From assembly GCF_011300215.1 (NCBI RefSeq), contig NZ_CP049866.1:1426001-1490000 (forward strand): a stretch of 64,000 nt of DNA, read 5' to 3'. The notes beneath the pieces were generated by a model that saw only the letters and a list, made by a program, of their open reading frames with translations, was not told where the DNA came from and made no database searches. The position numbers and the translations under genes are program-made. Origin of the DNA: Nocardioides piscis. Its GTDB lineage: Bacteria > Actinomycetota > Actinomycetes > Propionibacteriales > Nocardioidaceae. Shown piece by piece: positions 26,186-35,417 of the stretch. Numbering within the stretch: position 1 is the first letter of the stretch; the number at the start of each line of letters is the position of its first letter.

Positions 26186-27064
26186 ATGGGTGCGAAAGAA
26201 GGCCGGTCCGCAGGTGGGCGCATGGTCGAAATGTCTCTTGAGCTTGTCGGCTACGAGCCACAGCGCGAAGGCCTAGCCTTAGTGGAAACCGAGAAGCCCA
26301 CAGGTTCGGGATTCGAGATAGTTCTTGCACAGAATGCTTGGAATGTTATTCCGTGGGACGAATTTTGGACCAGAATCAAACCCTATCCTTTTCGCATTGC
26401 ATCACGAATCATCGCGAGGAGAACGTTGGCTGCGGTCAACCTCTCGCGAGCTGATCGGGTTGTCTGCCTCACGTCCGCGATGGGAGATTTCTGTAGCGAA
26501 CGCGGTTACAGGAATGTTTCTGTTTCAGCAGTGACGGCTCCGGCTGTTTACCCTATAGGGGACGTTCCCGGGCCGGGACTTAGCTCCGAGAACTTTGCGC
26601 TTGTCCCAGGTTCAGTGACTTGGTACAAGGACCCAGTGCGGGGGCTTCGCTATATCCGTGACCACACCGCACTGCGGGCCGTAATCTTCGCGGGTGGCGA
26701 CGATGGTTCGGGGTGCCAGCAGGAGATCCAGCGACAGGCAGCCGCCGCTGGCATGACTGCTCTCTTTGGCTACCTTCAACACGCGGCACTGCTTAGAGCC
26801 TACTCTCAGGCTAGCCTCATTGTGTTACCATCCCGGCTGGAGAGCCTCGGGTTTTCTTTGGCGGAGGCGGCGCTAGCGGGGAGTCCGCTGGTCTTCTCGC
26901 GAATTCCGGCGCACACTGAGATCGCGCGTCGTTTGGGACTGGAACTATTGGATCTCGAGGGGTCACTTGTGGCGTCTGAGAGTTCAAGGATCAGCTGGAC
27001 GCGAGATCAAGCGATCTATGAGTGGGACTCGCTAGCTAAGGACTTGGGCCTCAAACGCCGTTAG
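26186..27064 (+). CDS. Glycosyltransferase, GT4-like
   Basis: A 292-aa protein, short for GT4. It has VLAQNAWNVIPWDEFW, NLSRADRVVCLTSAMGDFC, then the donor half with ALVPGSVTWYKDPVRGLRYI and VLPSRLESLGFSLAEAALAG (EX7E-type motif). The N-terminal acceptor domain is reduced, so the gene may be truncated at its 5' end by the rearranged DNA upstream, or belong to a compact subfamily. Start uncertain. Confidence 0.72.
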   Translation: MGAKEGRSAGGRMVEMSLELVGYEPQREGLALVETEKPTGSGFEIVLAQNAWNVIPWDEFWTRIKPYPFRIASRIIARRTLAAVNLSRADRVVCLTSAMGDFCSERGYRNVSVSAVTAPAVYPIGDVPGPGLSSENFALVPGSVTWYKDPVRGLRYIRDHTALRAVIFAGGDDGSGCQQEIQRQAAAAGMTALFGYLQHAALLRAYSQASLIVLPSRLESLGFSLAEAALAGSPLVFSRIPAHTEIARRLGLELLDLEGSLVASESSRISWTRDQAIYEWDSLAKDLGLKRR

Positions 27065-27310
27065 GTCGCGCTATAAGGAGCTGGTTGTTACCGGCTCGTC
27101 GGTCTGGAGATGACCGCTCGTCCTGGTTCTGCGGGTATGGGCTAGCCAACCTTGGGCACGAGATCTTGAGCGGGGTTGCGTCGTCGAGTGTCCGGTCACC
27201 ATCGGTCGCTGACGCGGTTCGCGTCCTTGACCTGGAACTGGGTCCGGACGAAGCATGAACCGTAACGGGTTTTGATGTCGTTCCCCTTGTGAATCAAGGA
27301 GGATGAGCTC

Positions 27311-27611
27311 ATGCCCAAGAAGGTGGCCCCTGCCCTAGGGCCGGCGCGTCGGATGGTCGCTGAGCATCGGGCGGACAACCCAACCCGGCGGTGACCGCGG
27401 TCTCGGAGGCTGTCGCGGAGCAGCTCGGTATCGGGTAGGAGGCGGTGCGTCGACGGTTGTCCAGGCTGACATCGATGTCGGCGGCCGGCCCGGGATTTCG
27501 AGCGATGAGAGCGCTGAGATCGGGAAGCTGAAGGCCGAGAACCGAAGGTTGCGCGCGGTCAACGAGATCCTGCGGAGGAACTCGATTTCTTCGCCGGGAG
27601 CTCGCCCCTCG
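27311..27611 (+). pseudogene. Decayed IS3-family OrfA relic
   Basis: ATG 27311 gives MPKKVAPALGPARRMVAEHR, then after a shift AVSEAVAEQLGIG, an in-frame TAG, EAVRRR, another shift, and ADIDVGGRPGISSDESAEIG followed by KLKAENRRLRAVNEILRR. This is the helix-turn-helix plus coiled-coil layout of IS3 OrfA proteins, broken by at least two shifts and a stop. No OrfB part was found; the polymerase gene starts 110 nt later. Confidence 0.72.
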
Positions 27612-27720
27612 GGGTACCGGAGCGGCAGAGAACCAGGGGCCGCTTCGATCTTCTTCAGTATGGTGCACACGCTCCGGGAGGCAAGTTGGAGCGGGCTTCT
27701 AACTTGCAGCGCTTCTACTG

Positions 27721-29016
27721 ATGCTTACAACTACACTCCTGACCGTGGCAAGAGCACCTGGAAAAACGCATCGCATCCGACGACGGCTGTTGTCGATCAC
27801 GATTTTGCTGTTACTCACCGCATCCTTTACTGAACAAGTCGTCCCCAGCAACGCGGCACTGACACTCTTGCGGTTTGCCTGCCCGGTCGGGCTGGTGCTG
27901 GTCACGTGGGCGCTGCCCCAGCACCGGCGGCTGATCGAGGCACCACCCGCGGCCAGAAGGCTCGTAGCAAGCGCGTATGGACTCACTCTTCTCGCGCTGG
28001 CTTCGACGTCATGGTCCGTCGCCCCCCTTGACACCATCACCAATGCCGCCGCCTTCGGCACACTAACGCTGCTACTGCACTTGAGCATTTGCCGAGCATG
28101 GCGAGTCCCCAAGGACATCGCTGACGATGTGACCGCGATCGCGTGGGTCCTCGGCGTCACTGCTGTACTTGGTCTCATCGCTCCGACATTCGGCGTGACA
28201 AACTTAAGTCCATACCACGGCCGTTACGTTGGGCTATTCGCGAACCCGAACGCTTTGGGTGCAAACTCTGCCCTCACCGTCCTGCTTGCCTTCGGCAGCG
28301 CTGCATCTCAACCGGTCCGATGGAAGTCTGCGACCATGCTTGCTCTCGCGGCGGTTTCCGCGTATTCGCTCCTTCTGTCGGCCTCAAGGACCGCGGTGGT
28401 CGCCTGCCTTCTAGCAATAATCTTTGTCATGGTTCGACGTGGCGCTGGGGTAGTCGTCTCTACCTCGTTGTTTCTGGTGCCTTTCGCGGTCGTATTTGCC
28501 TCTGCATATCAACCCTCAACAACAGGGCTTCTCGAACCGCTATTTGCGCGGTTCAGCGATGGGGCTTCCTTCGACTCATTCGGCAACCGTACCTCAACGT
28601 GGCAGTTGACTATTGATCTGTGGCAACTGCGTCCACTCGAAGGGTACGGGTTCAGATCGGGCGAAGCAGTGTTTCGCGATTCGGCCGGAACCAATGCTTT
28701 GTCCTTCGAAGTTGCGCATAGCAGCTACCTTCAGTTGCTCCTCGAACTTGGTGTGCTGGGAATGGCGGTGGCCGCTGCGCTGTTCTTTGCGGCCGCTCGA
28801 GGCGCATTGGTCGCCCCCCGGACAGGCGTAGGTGCTTGGCTAGGCGGAGCGGTACTCCTGGGGTTGGCCACGGGCTTGACCGAGTCGGTTCTGTTTGGGA
28901 CGGGCCAAGTAGTCAGCTGGTTGTTTTGGATTTGTTGTGCTGCGGCCTGTACGTCACCCATCGAAGACAACCCAGACTTCACATCGCTCGCTACGCCTAG
29001 CCGAGTTGCAGGATGA
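27721..29016 (+). CDS. O-antigen ligase/polymerase family membrane protein (Wzy or WaaL-like)
   Basis: A 431-aa protein with about 11-12 hydrophobic helices and a large extracytoplasmic loop (about residues 255-330) with R/H-containing segments GNRTSTWQLTIDLW and RPLEGYGFRSGEAVF, then VAHSSYLQLLLELGVLGM, the hallmark of PF04932. It probably polymerises repeat units or ligates the chain. Wzy and WaaL cannot be told apart by sequence alone. Start ATG 27721 follows transposase debris and no clear ribosome site is seen. Confidence 0.85.
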   Translation: MLTTTLLTVARAPGKTHRIRRRLLSITILLLLTASFTEQVVPSNAALTLLRFACPVGLVLVTWALPQHRRLIEAPPAARRLVASAYGLTLLALASTSWSVAPLDTITNAAAFGTLTLLLHLSICRAWRVPKDIADDVTAIAWVLGVTAVLGLIAPTFGVTNLSPYHGRYVGLFANPNALGANSALTVLLAFGSAASQPVRWKSATMLALAAVSAYSLLLSASRTAVVACLLAIIFVMVRRGAGVVVSTSLFLVPFAVVFASAYQPSTTGLLEPLFARFSDGASFDSFGNRTSTWQLTIDLWQLRPLEGYGFRSGEAVFRDSAGTNALSFEVAHSSYLQLLLELGVLGMAVAAALFFAAARGALVAPRTGVGAWLGGAVLLGLATGLTESVLFGTGQVVSWLFWICCAAACTSPIEDNPDFTSLATPSRVAG

Positions 29017-29347
29017 ACCTTCTAGGTTTCTCGGCCGTTCGTATACGGCATGCGGCTCGCCCTTAAGCGCATGGAGCGGGCCTGCTCGTACCCGATCGCG
29101 GGGACGTTGCGCAGGGTGAAGTGAAGCGTTCGAGAATCATGGGCTCAACCTAGCCAGTGGTGTTGACGGTGAGGGTTTCCTATGGGGCCGACGCGGAGGG
29201 ACAGATCTTATGTGCGTGGAGCGCTTGGGCGCTTGGCGACGGTCGGGATGGCGACGACCCGCGGCTTTTCCTAGTGAGTGCATTGGACTTGCCCCGCTCT
29301 GGTGGACACCAGATAGTGAGCCGCAGGCTTGCTGAAGGGAGTCCGTT

Positions 29348-29644
29348 ATGGGCCGTCCGTCGAAGTATCCGGCGGAGTTCAGGGCCGAGGCTGTCCGCCT
29401 GGTCCTCACCACTGACAAGTCGATGGCCGAGGTTGGCCGCGACCTGGGGATCAGCGACAAGACCCTCGGGGCATGGGTCCGCAAGGAGCGTGAGAAGCAA
29501 ACGCTCGACGCCCTGCCCGGCGCGTTGAGCGAACACGAGCGACTGGAGCTGAAGCGGCTGCGCAAGGAGGTCTCCGACCTCAAGGTCGAACGCGAGATCC
29601 TCCGCAAGGCAGCCGCCTATTTCGCCAAGGAGATGACCCGGTGA
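29348..29644 (+). CDS. IS3-family transposase OrfA
   Basis: A 98-aa protein with helix-turn-helix (MAEVGRDLGISDKTLGAWVR) and a leucine-zipper-like coil (LSEHERLELKRLRKEVSDLK). DNA-binding subunit. Its stop overlaps OrfB (GTGA), allowing coupling or programmed frameshift. Confidence 0.93.
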   Translation: MGRPSKYPAEFRAEAVRLVLTTDKSMAEVGRDLGISDKTLGAWVRKEREKQTLDALPGALSEHERLELKRLRKEVSDLKVEREILRKAAAYFAKEMTR

Positions 29645-30507
29645 GCCGCTTCCTGTTCGTCTCCGAGCATCACGACACCTACGGGGTGAAGCGGCTGTGC
29701 CAAGTTCTCGGTGTTTCTCGATCCGGCTACTACGCCTGGACCATGCGCGGCCCTTCGGCGCACGCCGAGCGTGACCTCGAGTTGGCAGCAGTGGTCTGCG
29801 AGGTTCACAGCCGCTCCCGGCGGACCTACGGAGCACCACGTGTTCATGCCGAGCTCGGCCGTCTTGGACACCGCACCGGTCGGAAGCGGGTCGCCCGCCT
29901 CATGCGTGAGTACGGCCTCGTGGGGGCGCACTCACGCCGCAAGTGGCGCACCGGCAAGCCGAACACTGCCTGGGCACCCGATCTCGTCGAGCGGGACTTC
30001 AACCCCGCCGTTCGCGACCGGGTCTGGGCCGCTGACGTCACCCAGTTCCGCACCGACGAAGGCTGGCTCCACTTCGCCGGAGTCATCGACCTCTACTCCC
30101 GTCGAGTCATCGGCTGGGCCATGGGCAACAGCCCCGACGCTGACCTCGTCATCGACGCCCTCGTGATGGCCTTCGAACGCCGCCGGCCCGACCAGAAGCC
30201 GATCCACCACGCCGACCGCGGCGCCGCCTACACCTCGCTCGCCTTCGGGCAGCAGCTCGAGCGGCTCGGGATCGCCGCCTCGTTCGGGTCGACCGGGGAC
30301 GCCTACGACAACGCCGCCGTCGAGTCGACCTGGTCGGTCCTCAAGCGCGAACTCGCCTGGATCCACGGCCAACACGCATGGCGAACTCGGGCCCTGCTGC
30401 GCTCGGCGATCTTCGACTACGTCGAGGGCTTCTACAACACCACCCGAATCAAGCAGCGGCTCGGATACCGTTCACCCGCAGAGTTCGAGCAAGAGGCAAT
30501 CGCCTAA
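29641..30507 (+). CDS. IS3-family transposase OrfB
   Basis: A 288-aa integrase-core protein: HTH_21 segment SRRTYGAPRVHAELG, DDE residues in VWAADVTQF, HHADRGAAYTS and DNAAVESTWSVLKREL. All three acidic residues present; intact. Confidence 0.94.
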   Translation: MSRFLFVSEHHDTYGVKRLCQVLGVSRSGYYAWTMRGPSAHAERDLELAAVVCEVHSRSRRTYGAPRVHAELGRLGHRTGRKRVARLMREYGLVGAHSRRKWRTGKPNTAWAPDLVERDFNPAVRDRVWAADVTQFRTDEGWLHFAGVIDLYSRRVIGWAMGNSPDADLVIDALVMAFERRRPDQKPIHHADRGAAYTSLAFGQQLERLGIAASFGSTGDAYDNAAVESTWSVLKRELAWIHGQHAWRTRALLRSAIFDYVEGFYNTTRIKQRLGYRSPAEFEQEAIA

Positions 30508-30600
30508 ACACCGTGTCCACCGGACCGGGGCAAGTCCACATCCGAAGCACTCGGGTTCGCAGACGCTCGCTGCGCCGCCGGAAGGCGATGATCCCCTAAT

Positions 30601-31806
30601 TTAGTCGCGCGGCAGTGTGGCCGGAGTTCTCTCCTGGCGCCAGATAGCACTCAGGAGTAACCACTGAGCCGACGATGCCAATAGCAATCCCCAGGCCACG
30701 CCCTGAGCCGTTCCTATGATCAATGCGCTAACTCCTGCGAGCCCGGCGACAATGAATATGTCAGCACCCGAGGCTCGAAGCGTCGAATTGAACTTTCGCA
30801 ATGCCAATAAATGCAGCCTCGGCCACATGCTTGCTGCCACGATAGCGTATTGCAACAACATCACGGGAATGACGGGACGCGCCGCATTCCAAGTTTCCCC
30901 AAGAAGAAAGTGCCCCACGCTATTGGGAACAATATAGGAGATCCCGGCTGCGGAAATGAGTGACGCAACCAAGATGCTCAGCACAAGTCGGACCCGAGAG
31001 TTGTGAACTCCACGAGCGTTGCTCATTTGAGGGAGAAGTAGGAGCGGGACTGCCGCAAATATTACGTTGAAAGGCCCGAGAGCGGTGCTAGACCCGCGCA
31101 AGCCCGCAAGTTCTCTGAGTGACAGCACGCCAATACAGATGAAGGAAACGACTAGCGGCTGCGCTGCTACTAGGCTCGACTGCGCCACTAGTGTGCGGAG
31201 TTCACCTACATGTTTCGAGATGGCACGAAGTCCGCGCAGGGAAGGTCGAAGGCGTGAAACCCTCATAATTATGGCGAGTGCCGTCAGATTGCCGGCCGCG
31301 TAGCAAAGTAATGCAAGAGTCGCTGAACCCATACTGGTAAAAGTCAGGCTCCAGCCGATTGTCGTAGCTACGAGCCAGAGCAGGTTAGCACCAGTAATAT
31401 GGTTCGGGCGTTTTCCTAAACTGTGTGCTGCGTATCGGACGTTGTCGTGGAGAACCAACGGGACGATCGACGCTGCGACAATAAAGTATGGAGTATGCGC
31501 TGATAACGGGACAGATTCTACAAATCTCGAGATTCCCCAATGCGTCAGGCCTATCGCAAAGCTTATATAGAAGAGCCAAGACAAGAATGCCCGGCGCGCA
31601 TGCGTCGTGAGCCCGCCGTCAGCCGAAGTGGCCAGCAAAATGCCAAGACTTCCGCGCGAAACTGTAATGGCAAAGGTGTTGACAAGAATTCCCATCGCTA
31701 ACGCGCCGAATGCTGCGGGAGGTAAGACCCGCGCGCACGCGAGGACTACGATGAGATTGCATGCACTAACTACCGCTTGGTCGAGAACGACAAGGGCGCG
31801 GCGCAT
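30601..31806 (-). CDS. Polysaccharide flippase, Wzx/MATE-like
   Basis: A 401-aa protein with about 11-12 membrane helices and few charged loops (start VVLDQAVVSACNLIVVLACA; later AAVPLLLLPQMSNARG). Topology and cluster place it with the oligosaccharide flippases of the MOP superfamily, moving lipid-linked repeat units outward. It follows the deacetylase gene directly (stop 31807, start 31806), in a minus-strand operon with it and the GNAT gene. Visibly lower GC than the chromosome average, suggesting transfer. Confidence 0.8.
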   Translation of the reverse strand: MRRALVVLDQAVVSACNLIVVLACARVLPPAAFGALAMGILVNTFAITVSRGSLGILLATSADGGLTTHARRAFLSWLFYISFAIGLTHWGISRFVESVPLSAHTPYFIVAASIVPLVLHDNVRYAAHSLGKRPNHITGANLLWLVATTIGWSLTFTSMGSATLALLCYAAGNLTALAIIMRVSRLRPSLRGLRAISKHVGELRTLVAQSSLVAAQPLVVSFICIGVLSLRELAGLRGSSTALGPFNVIFAAVPLLLLPQMSNARGVHNSRVRLVLSILVASLISAAGISYIVPNSVGHFLLGETWNAARPVIPVMLLQYAIVAASMWPRLHLLALRKFNSTLRASGADIFIVAGLAGVSALIIGTAQGVAWGLLLASSAQWLLLSAIWRQERTPATLPRD

Positions 31807-32594
31807 CTATACCCTTTGGCCGCGCAGGAAAAACTTCGCGTGACGAGCGGGCCAATACGGTTCGATATGCCGTCGGTTCAAAACGCGCCCCTGGTGTCCA
31901 GTGTACTTGGGGTAGCCGTCGGAACTAAACACCAGGTCATATGTTTCCAGTGCTAATGACAATGCAGCCTCGTCAATATCTGAGTACCTGCCGAAAGGCC
32001 AAGCGAACCATTGGCAAGGTGCCTGAGACAACTTCTCGACCTTACTCCGGCACTCAACGATTTCCTGCTGTAGAACAGTTGGAGTCAGTCCGGTCAGACG
32101 CTTGTGGTGAGTAGTGTGGGCGCCAATTATGTGGCCACGGTCACCTAATTGCTGTACCTCTTGGGGGACAGGGGAGTTTTATTCGCGATCCCGCCACCGA
32201 TCGATGTCTCAAAGACTCCACCTCGGTCGCGGGGAAGTCCAACAAGCCCAGGATTAACGAAAAATAAAGCGTTTACTCGATGTGATTCGAGGACGGGTGC
32301 GATATGAGTAACCCAATCTCGATATCCGTCGTCGAATGTAAAGGCGATCATTGGCTTTCGCGGGCGGGCCCCAGCCTGAATTGCGTCTAGGGCGTCCTCG
32401 ATTCTGACCAGACTGGCGACGCGTCCAAGCGAAGTAAGAAGACGATCAAATCGTTCGGCCGGGTGCTCATGGGTGGGTCCCATGAAATGACCAGCGGTAA
32501 GGTGTACGCCCGACCCGATGCGTGCCGATGATCCCAGTACATCCAGCGCGGCACTTCTTAGCACCGAACGAATGCGCGATTTAATAGGTGTCAT
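31807..32594 (-). CDS. Polysaccharide deacetylase (NodB homology), frameshifted
   Basis: The first frame from ATG 32594 has the NodB motif IAFTFDDGYRDW (Asp pair) and LFFVNPGLVGLP, then ends wrongly at KRYSN. The next frame continues EVQQLGDRGHIIGAHTTHHK (the HxxxH metal motif region) and ends QWFAWPFGRYSD, YPKYTGHQG and RVLNRRHIEPYW. A sixth base in the G5 run 32163-32167 gives TPLSPQEVQQLGDRGH and an about 262-aa intact enzyme; the nearby G4 run 32171-32174 would also work. Likely removes N-acetyl groups from a surface polysaccharide. Overlaps the GNAT gene by 14 nt. Confidence 0.8.
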
Positions 32595-33507
32595 AGTCAA
32601 TCCTAGCGAAGTCGTAATTATCGGGGTCCTCGGGTGAGTTTAGAGAGAGGTGGCAATACGGCAGCCCGGTCTTTGCGCGAGCTCTCAGCCAAAGTAGTCG
32701 ATCAAGGTGGCTGCCCGGAGCGGTGTGCACGCTAATGAGACTCGTACCCAACTGACCAGCCAGGCCCTTCAACTCGCTGAGAGCATCGTCTATCGAATCA
32801 GAAGTTGCTATTAGGTCGCCGACCTCCATCCACCGGCCGATTTTGAAATAGCAGGCCCAATTGAGACCTGATATCGCGTAGAGCCCGCTCTTCCTCAAAT
32901 GAAGATAGGCTGCATCGCGGACAGCCCCGCCTCTTCCCGAACTGTAATGCGGCGCCTGTATCTCCGTCGGGGAGAAGACGTCGCTCCGTTTGCGCAGGAC
33001 TTTCGCTTGCCATGCTGTGACTCCTGAACTATGGCGGCGTGCCATGTTGAAAGGAAGCGTGCGAACTGGAATCAGGTAGTTCGTCATCGTCCGCCGGTGT
33101 TCCCATCCGAGGCTTCGAACAAAACCTGGGTAGGAGTTACGATTCGGGAATCCAAAAACAAATTCTATCTGAGATTGTCGGGCGGTGGCAAAGGTTTGCG
33201 CCGCGAGTGTCTTGAAGAGACCTCTTCCCTGATGGTGAGGATGGGTCATCGTCGACCCGCTCTGGGCCGCCAACTTGCGGCTCGAACCTCTTGTGACGTG
33301 CATGGGGAAGATTCCATAGTAGGCGCAGGCCATATCCGCGGCATCGTAAGCAAGGTAGCCAATCGTGCGAAGCTCTTCGCCACCGCTGAAGAAGCGCTCT
33401 AGAGGTTCAGGAGACCCGGCTTGGTAAACTGCTGCCTTGAGTGTGTTCAAGTCGACGAAGTTGGACTCGTCCAATCTACGAAACGTGTAGGTGGTATTAG
33501 AACTCAT
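32581..33507 (-). CDS. GNAT-family N-acetyltransferase
   Basis: An about 308-aa protein. The acetyl-CoA loop region is MTHPHHQGRGLFKTLA (Q/RxxGxG/A), preceded by a beta strand with SGSTMTHP; FGFPNRNSYPGFVRSLGWEH is typical of the Acetyltransf_9 type. Substrate unknown; next to a deacetylase it could act on the same polysaccharide or its precursor. ATG 33507 has GAAAGGG at about 9 nt. First gene of a GNAT-deacetylase-flippase operon. Low GC. Confidence 0.8.
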   Translation of the reverse strand: MSSNTTYTFRRLDESNFVDLNTLKAAVYQAGSPEPLERFFSGGEELRTIGYLAYDAADMACAYYGIFPMHVTRGSSRKLAAQSGSTMTHPHHQGRGLFKTLAAQTFATARQSQIEFVFGFPNRNSYPGFVRSLGWEHRRTMTNYLIPVRTLPFNMARRHSSGVTAWQAKVLRKRSDVFSPTEIQAPHYSSGRGGAVRDAAYLHLRKSGLYAISGLNWACYFKIGRWMEVGDLIATSDSIDDALSELKGLAGQLGTSLISVHTAPGSHLDRLLWLRARAKTGLPYCHLSLNSPEDPDNYDFARIDYDTY

Positions 33508-34130
33508 CAAGAAAACCCTTTCAGTTCATTCCCTGCTGGGGACTGGGGACGTTCTCAGGATCTTGGGAGTCGGCCGACTGTAAATCTCGATATCGGCCAT
33601 ATGCCCTCTGCGTCGAAGAATGACATGCTCGTGTGACTAAGAATTCCTGACGGACGCGAATTGGCCGAACAGTCAATTGGATGAGTGCGTGGTCCGCGTG
33701 AGCCAGGGATGCGCATTAGCGGTTGGCCATGTCGTGGTTTGCGACGACGATCCGCTCGCCGGACATAATCGTGCACTCTAAGGCGCGAAAACGTTCACCG
33801 TCGAATAGGCGTAGGATCACTTTCGCTGAAGTCATCCCGCAAGGTGTCTTCTGAGCGCTGTGCCTAGCGAAGGCAGTGCAGTGCTCGAGACGTGTAAGAC
33901 AGTCGCGGGCGTCAGGGGCATCGGAGTAGGTTCCGCAATCTTAAGGGTAGGCATGTTTCGTCATTGCTGAGGCGCATACCGCCGCGGTCTGGTGTCGTGG
34001 ACATGAGACGCATTCCCCTAGCGTGAAAAACGCGAAACCTTCGATGCCCTCTAAGTTGATGGGTTGGACGGCGCTCAACCCACGCCTTCCTCGGCCTGGA
34101 GGGTGGGACACGATCGGAGGTGCCGCAACT
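33508..34130. other. Intergenic region, no supported gene
   Basis: About 620 bp between the divergent start of the GNAT operon and the 3' end of cysN. Short frames on both strands show no family. It marks the right edge of the low-GC accessory zone. Confidence 0.5.
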
Positions 34131-35417
34131 TTACGTGGCGTTGTTGATCATTCCGGCGCCGACCGTAACGCCCGTCGCTTCATCGATCAAGATGAACGAC
34201 CCCGTCGTCCGGTTCTTCGAGTAGGGGTCGCACAGCAGCGGCACGGTGGTGCGCAGCTGGACGCGGCCGATCTCGTTGAGCCCGAGCTCCTTGGTGTCCT
34301 GGTCGCGATGCAGGCTGTTGACGTCGAGGCGGTATTGGATGTCCTTGACCATCGCCCGCGCTGTCCGCGTCGTGTGCTTAATCGCGAGCTTCTGGCGAGG
34401 ACGCAGCGGCTCGTTGGTCATCCAGCAGATCATCGCGTCGATGTCCTGGCTCGGCTTCGGCGCGTTGTTGACCCGGGCGATCATGTCGCCGCGGGAGACG
34501 TCGACGTCGTCCTCGAGGCGCACCGTGACCGACATGGGCGGGAAGGCCTCGGCGATCTCCTGGTCGAAGAGGTCGATGCCCTGGATCGTGGACGTCATGC
34601 CGCTCGGCAGGACGACCACCTCGTCACCGGGCTTGAGGACGCCGCCGGCGACCATGCCGGCATAGCCGCGGTAGTCGTGGAACTCGTCGGACTTGGGCCG
34701 GACCACGAACTGCACGGGGAAGCGGACGTCGACGAGGTCGCGGTCGGAGGCGACGTGCACGTGCTCGAGGTGGTGCATCAGCGTCGGCCCGGAATACCAC
34801 GGGGTGTTCTCGCTGCGCGTCACGACGTTGTCGCCCTGGAGCGCCGAGATCGGTATGACCTCGAGGTCGGGGATGTTGAGCTTGGTCGCGAAGGTCGTGA
34901 ACTCCTTGTGGATCTTCTCGTAGACCTCCTCCGACCAGTCGACGAGGTCCATCTTGTTGACCGCGAGCACGAGGTGCGGCACCCGCAGCAGCGACAGCAG
35001 CACCGCGTGGCGCCGGGACTGCTCGGTCAGGCCCTGGCGAGCGTCGACCAGCACGAGGCCGAGGTCGGCGGTCGAGGCGCCTGTCACCATGTTGCGGGTG
35101 TATTGGATGTGCCCGGGGGTGTCGGCGATGATGAACTTGCGGCTGGGCGTCGCAAAGTAGCGATAGGCCACGTCGATCGTGATGCCCTGCTCGCGCTCGG
35201 AGCGCAAACCATCGGTCAGCAGCGCGAGGTCGGTGTAGTCATAGCCCTTCGAGACCGACGACGCCTCGACCGCCTCGAGCTGGTCTTCGAAGATCGACTT
35301 GGAGTCGAGCAGCAGACGACCGATGAGGGTGGACTTGCCGTCGTCGACCGAACCGGCGGTGGCGAAGCGGAGGAGATCCATCTGACCGTGGTCAGAGGAG
35401 GTCTGGGGGGTGCCCAT
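34131..35417 (-). CDS. cysN: Sulfate adenylyltransferase subunit 1 (GTPase) CysN
   Basis: A 428-aa EF-Tu-like GTPase: G1 GSVDDGKSTLIGRLL, switch II DTPGHIQYTRN, G4 NKMD. GTP hydrolysis drives ATP sulfurylase with CysD, making APS from sulfate. It ends after the beta-barrel domains without a fused CysC, so APS kinase is separate (44058-45967). Start shares one base with the cysD stop (TGATG). Confidence 0.96.
   Translation of the reverse strand: MGTPQTSSDHGQMDLLRFATAGSVDDGKSTLIGRLLLDSKSIFEDQLEAVEASSVSKGYDYTDLALLTDGLRSEREQGITIDVAYRYFATPSRKFIIADTPGHIQYTRNMVTGASTADLGLVLVDARQGLTEQSRRHAVLLSLLRVPHLVLAVNKMDLVDWSEEVYEKIHKEFTTFATKLNIPDLEVIPISALQGDNVVTRSENTPWYSGPTLMHHLEHVHVASDRDLVDVRFPVQFVVRPKSDEFHDYRGYAGMVAGGVLKPGDEVVVLPSGMTSTIQGIDLFDQEIAEAFPPMSVTVRLEDDVDVSRGDMIARVNNAPKPSQDIDAMICWMTNEPLRPRQKLAIKHTTRTARAMVKDIQYRLDVNSLHRDQDTKELGLNEIGRVQLRTTVPLLCDPYSKNRTTGSFILIDEATGVTVGAGMINNAT

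Larger units (their letters stand above)
29284..30538. mobile_element. IS3-family insertion sequence, complete (about 1.26 kb)
   Basis: Terminal inverted repeats of 26 bp start TGGACTTGCCCCG at both ends and differ at two positions. A 3-bp direct repeat CAT flanks it (29281-29283, 30539-30541). It contains orfA and orfB in the standard arrangement and appears intact. Confidence 0.92.

Noticed and set aside
29641..30507. Defective IS3 element due to separate OrfA and OrfB
   Set aside because: Separate overlapping frames are the normal IS3 arrangement; both frames and ends are intact.
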